Origin: an uncultured Chloroflexota bacterium
GTDB lineage: Bacteria; Chloroflexota; Limnocylindria; Limnocylindrales; CSP1-4
Direction of reading: 5' to 3'
Length of the DNA: 9,169 bases
Assembly: GCA_903924005.1 (NCBI GenBank)
Contig: CAIXZV010000001.1
Span: forward strand, 1 to 9,169
This document shows, piece after piece, positions 6,113 through 9,169 of this stretch (its first letter is position 1; each line of letters begins with the position of its first letter). Below the pieces are notes generated by a model. It did no database searches and was not told the origin of the DNA. It saw nothing but the letters and a program-made list of their open reading frames with translations. The position numbers were made by a program, and so were the translations under genes.

Positions 6113-7813
6113 GTGGGGCCAATCCGCCGCCAGTTCGCCCAGGCCGCCGCTGCGTCCCTGCTGGTCGCCGCCCTCCTGCCCTGGGGCACGGCACTCGGAG
6201 CGGGCCCGCCGATGACGCTCACGTTCAGCCCTGTGGCGCCATCCTTCACCATCGGGCTGCCCCTCAACGGAACGGTCAACGTCACCGTGGACTGGGGTGA
6301 CGGATCATCTAACCCCTACGTCACCGGCGGCGTGAAGACCCACAGCTACGCGAATGCCGGGCCGTGGACCGTCTCGGTGACGGGGGCGGTCACGCATTTC
6401 GGTACCGCATCCGCGAACGCGAACGCTGCCGCGCTGACGGCCGTGACGGCGTGGGGAGACATCGGGATCACCGACCTCAGCTACGCGTTCCTTGGGGCGA
6501 CGGCGCTCACGTCCGTCCCGGCAACACTACCCGCAGGCGTGACGAGCCTCGCATCAACCTTCAAGGGCGCGACGTCCTTCAACGGGGCCATCGGCGGCTG
6601 GGACACGTCCCACGTGACCTCGATGGCGTCAGCCTTCGAGACGGCGTCGGCATTCAACCAGCCCATCGGGTCATGGAACACGGCCAGCGTCACCTCGATG
6701 TTGGGCATGTTCAGCAATGCAACAGCCTTTAACCAGGCCATTGGCACATGGGACACATCGCAGGTGACGGACCTGATGGCGATGTTCAGTGCGGCCGCGG
6801 CGTTCAACCAGCCCATCGGTAGCTGGGACACCTCAAAGGTGACGCGCATGGGCTCACTCTTCTCCAACGCCGCAGCGTTCAACCAGGACATCAGTGGCTG
6901 GGTCACATCGGGTGTGACCAGCATGGCAACCATGTTCATGGGTGCCGCGGCGTTCAATCAGCCCATCGGCGCCTGGGACGTGTCCAAGGTCACCAACATG
7001 TCCAACATGTTCGCCAACGCCGTAGCGTTCAATCAGCCCATCGGCGCCTGGGACACGTCCAAGGTCACCGACATGAGCCAGGTCTTCCTGAGCGCCGGGG
7101 CGTTCAACCAGCCCATCGGCTCGTGGAACACCGGCAGTGCCACCACCATGTCGGGAATGTTCTGGGCCGCCAGGACCTTCAATCAGGACCTCAGCGCCTG
7201 GGACACGTCAAAGGTCACCGACATGTTTGGCATGTTCGTAAATGCCGCGGCCTTCAACCAGGACCTCGGCGCCTGGGACACGTCCCATGTCACGACGATG
7301 CGGAACATCTTCTCCCGGACCAGCCTCACGACGGCCACGTACAGCGCAATCCTTACCGCATGGGCGGCCAAGCCGCAGCTGTCGGGGGTGCCCTTCTCGG
7401 CCGGCACCGTGATGTACTCCGCGAGCGCGGCCGACGCGCGCGGAACGCTGACGGGAACGTATGGCTGGGTCATCACGGACGGCGGCCTGGCGCCCGTCGC
7501 AACGCGGCTGTACGTCGTCCCGTCACCGGTCAGCGTTGCCTACGGCACGGACCCGGCAACCGTCGTCTACAGCGCGACCTATTACACAGACGCGGACCAC
7601 GCAACCGAGCTCACCCCGGTGATCACCGGCAGCGCGCCGGTCTGCACAGCCGCCGCCTATACCGCCTCCATGGCGGCCGGGGAGTACGCGGGTGCCATCA
7701 CTTGCACTGGAGGCAGTGACGACGCGTATACGTTTGACACGTCGGCAGCCGCGGCGCTGACCGTCGTCGAGGTTGTGTCACCCCCGCTCCCGGATACCTC
7801 AACAGCGGGCTGA
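6113..7813 (+). CDS. Secreted BspA-type protein with DUF285 repeats and an MBG-like domain
   Basis: A 566-residue exported protein. The N-terminus is a signal peptide: RR at 4-5, a hydrophobic core (AAAASLLVAALLPW) and likely cleavage near ALGAG. A PKD-like segment follows with VDWGDGS and a HSYANAG-type strand. Residues 156-405 are ten perfectly phased 25-residue repeats with consensus FNQPIGxWDTSKVTxMxxMF, the BspA/mycoplasma lipoprotein DUF285 repeat, which forms leucine-rich-repeat-like solenoids used in adhesion. The C-terminal part (LYVVPSPVSVAYGTDPATVVYSA and onward) resembles MBG/YDG extracellular domains and has two Cys that could form a disulphide. The protein ends LPDTSTAG, like the start of an LPxTG sorting signal but without the following hydrophobic helix and basic tail. 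The start is GTG 6113 with GAGGAG six bases upstream. It lies 60 bases after the MutS-like operon; whether it shares that transcript is unclear. Confidence 0.9.
   Translation: MGPIRRQFAQAAAASLLVAALLPWGTALGAGPPMTLTFSPVAPSFTIGLPLNGTVNVTVDWGDGSSNPYVTGGVKTHSYANAGPWTVSVTGAVTHFGTASANANAAALTAVTAWGDIGITDLSYAFLGATALTSVPATLPAGVTSLASTFKGATSFNGAIGGWDTSHVTSMASAFETASAFNQPIGSWNTASVTSMLGMFSNATAFNQAIGTWDTSQVTDLMAMFSAAAAFNQPIGSWDTSKVTRMGSLFSNAAAFNQDISGWVTSGVTSMATMFMGAAAFNQPIGAWDVSKVTNMSNMFANAVAFNQPIGAWDTSKVTDMSQVFLSAGAFNQPIGSWNTGSATTMSGMFWAARTFNQDLSAWDTSKVTDMFGMFVNAAAFNQDLGAWDTSHVTTMRNIFSRTSLTTATYSAILTAWAAKPQLSGVPFSAGTVMYSASAADARGTLTGTYGWVITDGGLAPVATRLYVVPSPVSVAYGTDPATVVYSATYYTDADHATELTPVITGSAPVCTAAAYTASMAAGEYAGAITCTGGSDDAYTFDTSAAAALTVVEVVSPPLPDTSTAG
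6578..7327 (+). repeat. Ten tandem 75-bp coding repeats (DUF285 units)
   Basis: Ten consecutive in-frame units of exactly 75 bases each begin with the codons for Phe-Asn (6578, 6653, 6728 and so on to 7253). Units 6 and 7 are the most alike: their first 48 bases differ at three positions. The period does not drift across the array, as expected for a solenoid under length constraint. Confidence 0.92.
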
Positions 7814-7819
7814 GGCCCG
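7806..7819. terminator. Short GC hairpin at the convergent gene junction
   Basis: CGGGC and GCCCG pair around the four-base loop TGAG, which contains the surface-protein stop codon. It sits between two convergent genes whose stops are 20 bases apart, so it could help end transcription both ways. No T-run follows on either strand and the stem is only five bp, so this is weak. Confidence 0.25.
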
Positions 7820-7833
7820 GCAAGAACCCCAGA

Positions 7834-9169
7834 TCAGGCACCGCGCCCGCGGGCAAACTCCAGCCGGACGCGTGTCCCGCCGCCCGAGAGCGGTTCACGC
7901 TGCCATGCCATCGCCAGATCGTCGAAGAGGGCTGACCCCAGACCACGCTCCCCTGGGGTACCGAGGGACGTCCCGTCATCGTCCACACGCATGACGATGA
8001 CGCCACGGGCCGTCGTTCCCGCGTGATCGATGCGGATGGTCACCCGGGACGCGTGGCCGTGGCGCACCGCGTTGGACAGGCATTCGCCGATAACCTCGTC
8101 AATTGCCGCAAGGAGTGCCGGGTCGGCCCCGAGATCGGGCAGAGCAGGAGCACCGCACGCCTCGATGGCGAGGATCCCCGCCCAGAGCCGTCGGTGTTCG
8201 TCAAGCAGGCCCGTGAGATCGTGCCCGTCGGGGGCCGGTGCTGCAAGGCCAGCGATTGCGGCCGCGGCGTGGGCGGTTGCGGCGCGGGCATCGTCGGCGG
8301 CAGTGGGGCTATCGGATGTGGCCGCCGCGGCAACCAGAAGCGCCGCCGCGGTGAGCGAGCCAAGCACCGGACCGTGGAGCAGGCGCGCAAGGACGCTGCG
8401 CTTCTGGGCTGCCTCCCGGCGCAGAAGCCCGGTCTCCGCGGCCACGGCCGCCATGGTGACGTCAAGCTGGGCTTCTATCTGGTGGCGGCCATCAGCAAAT
8501 GCGGCAGCTCCAGCAGCAAGCGCGGAGAGCACGGGCAGCGATACCAGCGCCGCAAGGAGATTGGGCCACGATGGGAGGTCGCGAAGGAACGGCCAGACAG
8601 TGAGCAGCCAGAGTGCAGCCTGGCCCGCCCAGACGCCGCCTACAACGAGGGCGCGCGCTGGTGCCCCCACTGCTGCCAGATGCGGAGTCAGCCAGTGTCG
8701 CGGAGCAACCACTGCCGCAAGGCCAACGGCCGTCCCGAGGGTCACGCCCAGCAGGACGCGAGGCGTATCGATGTGCGGGAGGGCGGCCAGCAGGCAGAGG
8801 GGTATCGCGACATAGAGCGTCGCCAGCGGCTGGAAGGGCGCCACGGTGAACGCTGCCGACGCGAACTCCAGCAACCGGGCGGCGATGGGGACCGGGGGAG
8901 ACGCCACCGCAAGAACGCCTGAATCGCGTCGCCTGGTGATGTCATGGCTGAGGGGCCGGACCACACTGTCGGCGGCACGTCGAAGGTCATGGGCCAACTC
9001 TGCAAGTCTGAGGGACTGGCCCGCGGACGCGGCGTCCACACGCCGGCTTGGGCCAGCCAGCGCCATCTCAACCTCGGCCAGCGTCACTCTGAGCGGCGCC
9101 GCGACAACGTCCTCGACGAGCCGGTTCACTGCGGCGAGGTCCTGCGCCGCGCCGGTTCTGAGGCCGTCG
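7834..9169 (-). CDS. Membrane sensor histidine kinase, 5' end off the window
   Basis: Minus strand; a GTG at 9129 gives 431 residues, but the frame stays open for 13 more codons to the edge, so the true start is probably outside. Numbering from that GTG, the N-terminal part is helical and includes VVRPLSHDI. About four membrane segments follow, roughly 90-118, 125-142, 159-182 and 190-212. A coiled region leads to RLLHGPVLGSLTAAAL, where H252 is the best phospho-acceptor candidate of a NarL-type kinase, though the usual acidic residue after His is Gly. The ATPase domain is clear: N-box IDEVIGECLSNAVRHG (N353), G1 box DDDG (383-386), G2 GERGLGSALF, then GGGTRVRLEF. It should autophosphorylate in response to a membrane or intracellular signal and pass the phosphate to a response regulator, which is not in the window and may lie beyond the right edge. 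The signal is unknown. Confidence 0.85.
   Translation of the reverse strand, partial: DGLRTGAAQDLAAVNRLVEDVVAAPLRVTLAEVEMALAGPSRRVDAASAGQSLRLAELAHDLRRAADSVVRPLSHDITRRRDSGVLAVASPPVPIAARLLEFASAAFTVAPFQPLATLYVAIPLCLLAALPHIDTPRVLLGVTLGTAVGLAAVVAPRHWLTPHLAAVGAPARALVVGGVWAGQAALWLLTVWPFLRDLPSWPNLLAALVSLPVLSALAAGAAAFADGRHQIEAQLDVTMAAVAAETGLLRREAAQKRSVLARLLHGPVLGSLTAAALLVAAAATSDSPTAADDARAATAHAAAAIAGLAAPAPDGHDLTGLLDEHRRLWAGILAIEACGAPALPDLGADPALLAAIDEVIGECLSNAVRHGHASRVTIRIDHAGTTARGVIVMRVDDDGTSLGTPGERGLGSALFDDLAMAWQREPLSGGGTRVRLEFARGRGA

Noticed and set aside
6578..7327. Regular repeats considered as a CRISPR array
   Set aside because: Units are contiguous coding repeats without unique spacers and translate to DUF285 units.
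8023..8922. A 299-codon plus-strand open frame opposite the sensor kinase
   Set aside because: It lacks any domain motif and is antisense to kinase N-, G1- and G2-boxes that are unmistakable on the minus strand.

Overview
The window is a gene-dense, high-GC bacterial segment with frequent GTG/TTG starts. It is probably from a metagenome-type lineage such as Chloroflexota (Limnocylindria-like) or Actinomycetota. That placement is an inference from base composition, the high-GC histidine-kinase style and the DUF285/MBG surface protein; no rRNA or other phylogenetic marker is present.

Layout. (a) 1-1155, minus strand: a ferredoxin with two 4Fe-4S cluster motifs, followed after one base by a FAD/NAD(P)-dependent oxidoreductase that runs off the left edge; together they look like a small electron-transfer operon. 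(b) 1156-1372: a divergent intergenic region with a perfect 6-bp dyad. (c) 1373-6052, plus strand: a four-gene, tightly coupled run. It holds a DegV-family fatty-acid-binding protein, an unrecognised protein with nuclease-like sequence features and a C-terminal winged-helix-like segment, and two different MutS-type ATPases of about 510 residues. Junctions are TTGA, a short gap with a strong Shine-Dalgarno sequence, and ATGA. (d) 6113-7813, plus strand: a secreted protein with a PKD-like segment, ten exact 25-residue BspA/DUF285 repeats and an MBG-like domain. It ends in what looks like a cut-off LPxT sorting motif. (e) 7834-9169, minus strand: a membrane sensor histidine kinase, convergent with the surface protein, whose 5' end is off the right edge.

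The most interesting part is the 2230-6052 block, a putative nuclease translated together with two MutS-like ATPases. Neither ATPase shows an obvious mismatch-recognition domain. Each departs from the ATPase consensus at a different place: the first has N instead of D in Walker B and lacks the ATH histidine, and the second has A instead of S/T in Walker A. This suggests an obligate heterodimer with two unequal ATP sites, acting on DNA structures in an undescribed role. The function is inferred; the motifs and gene coupling are seen directly.
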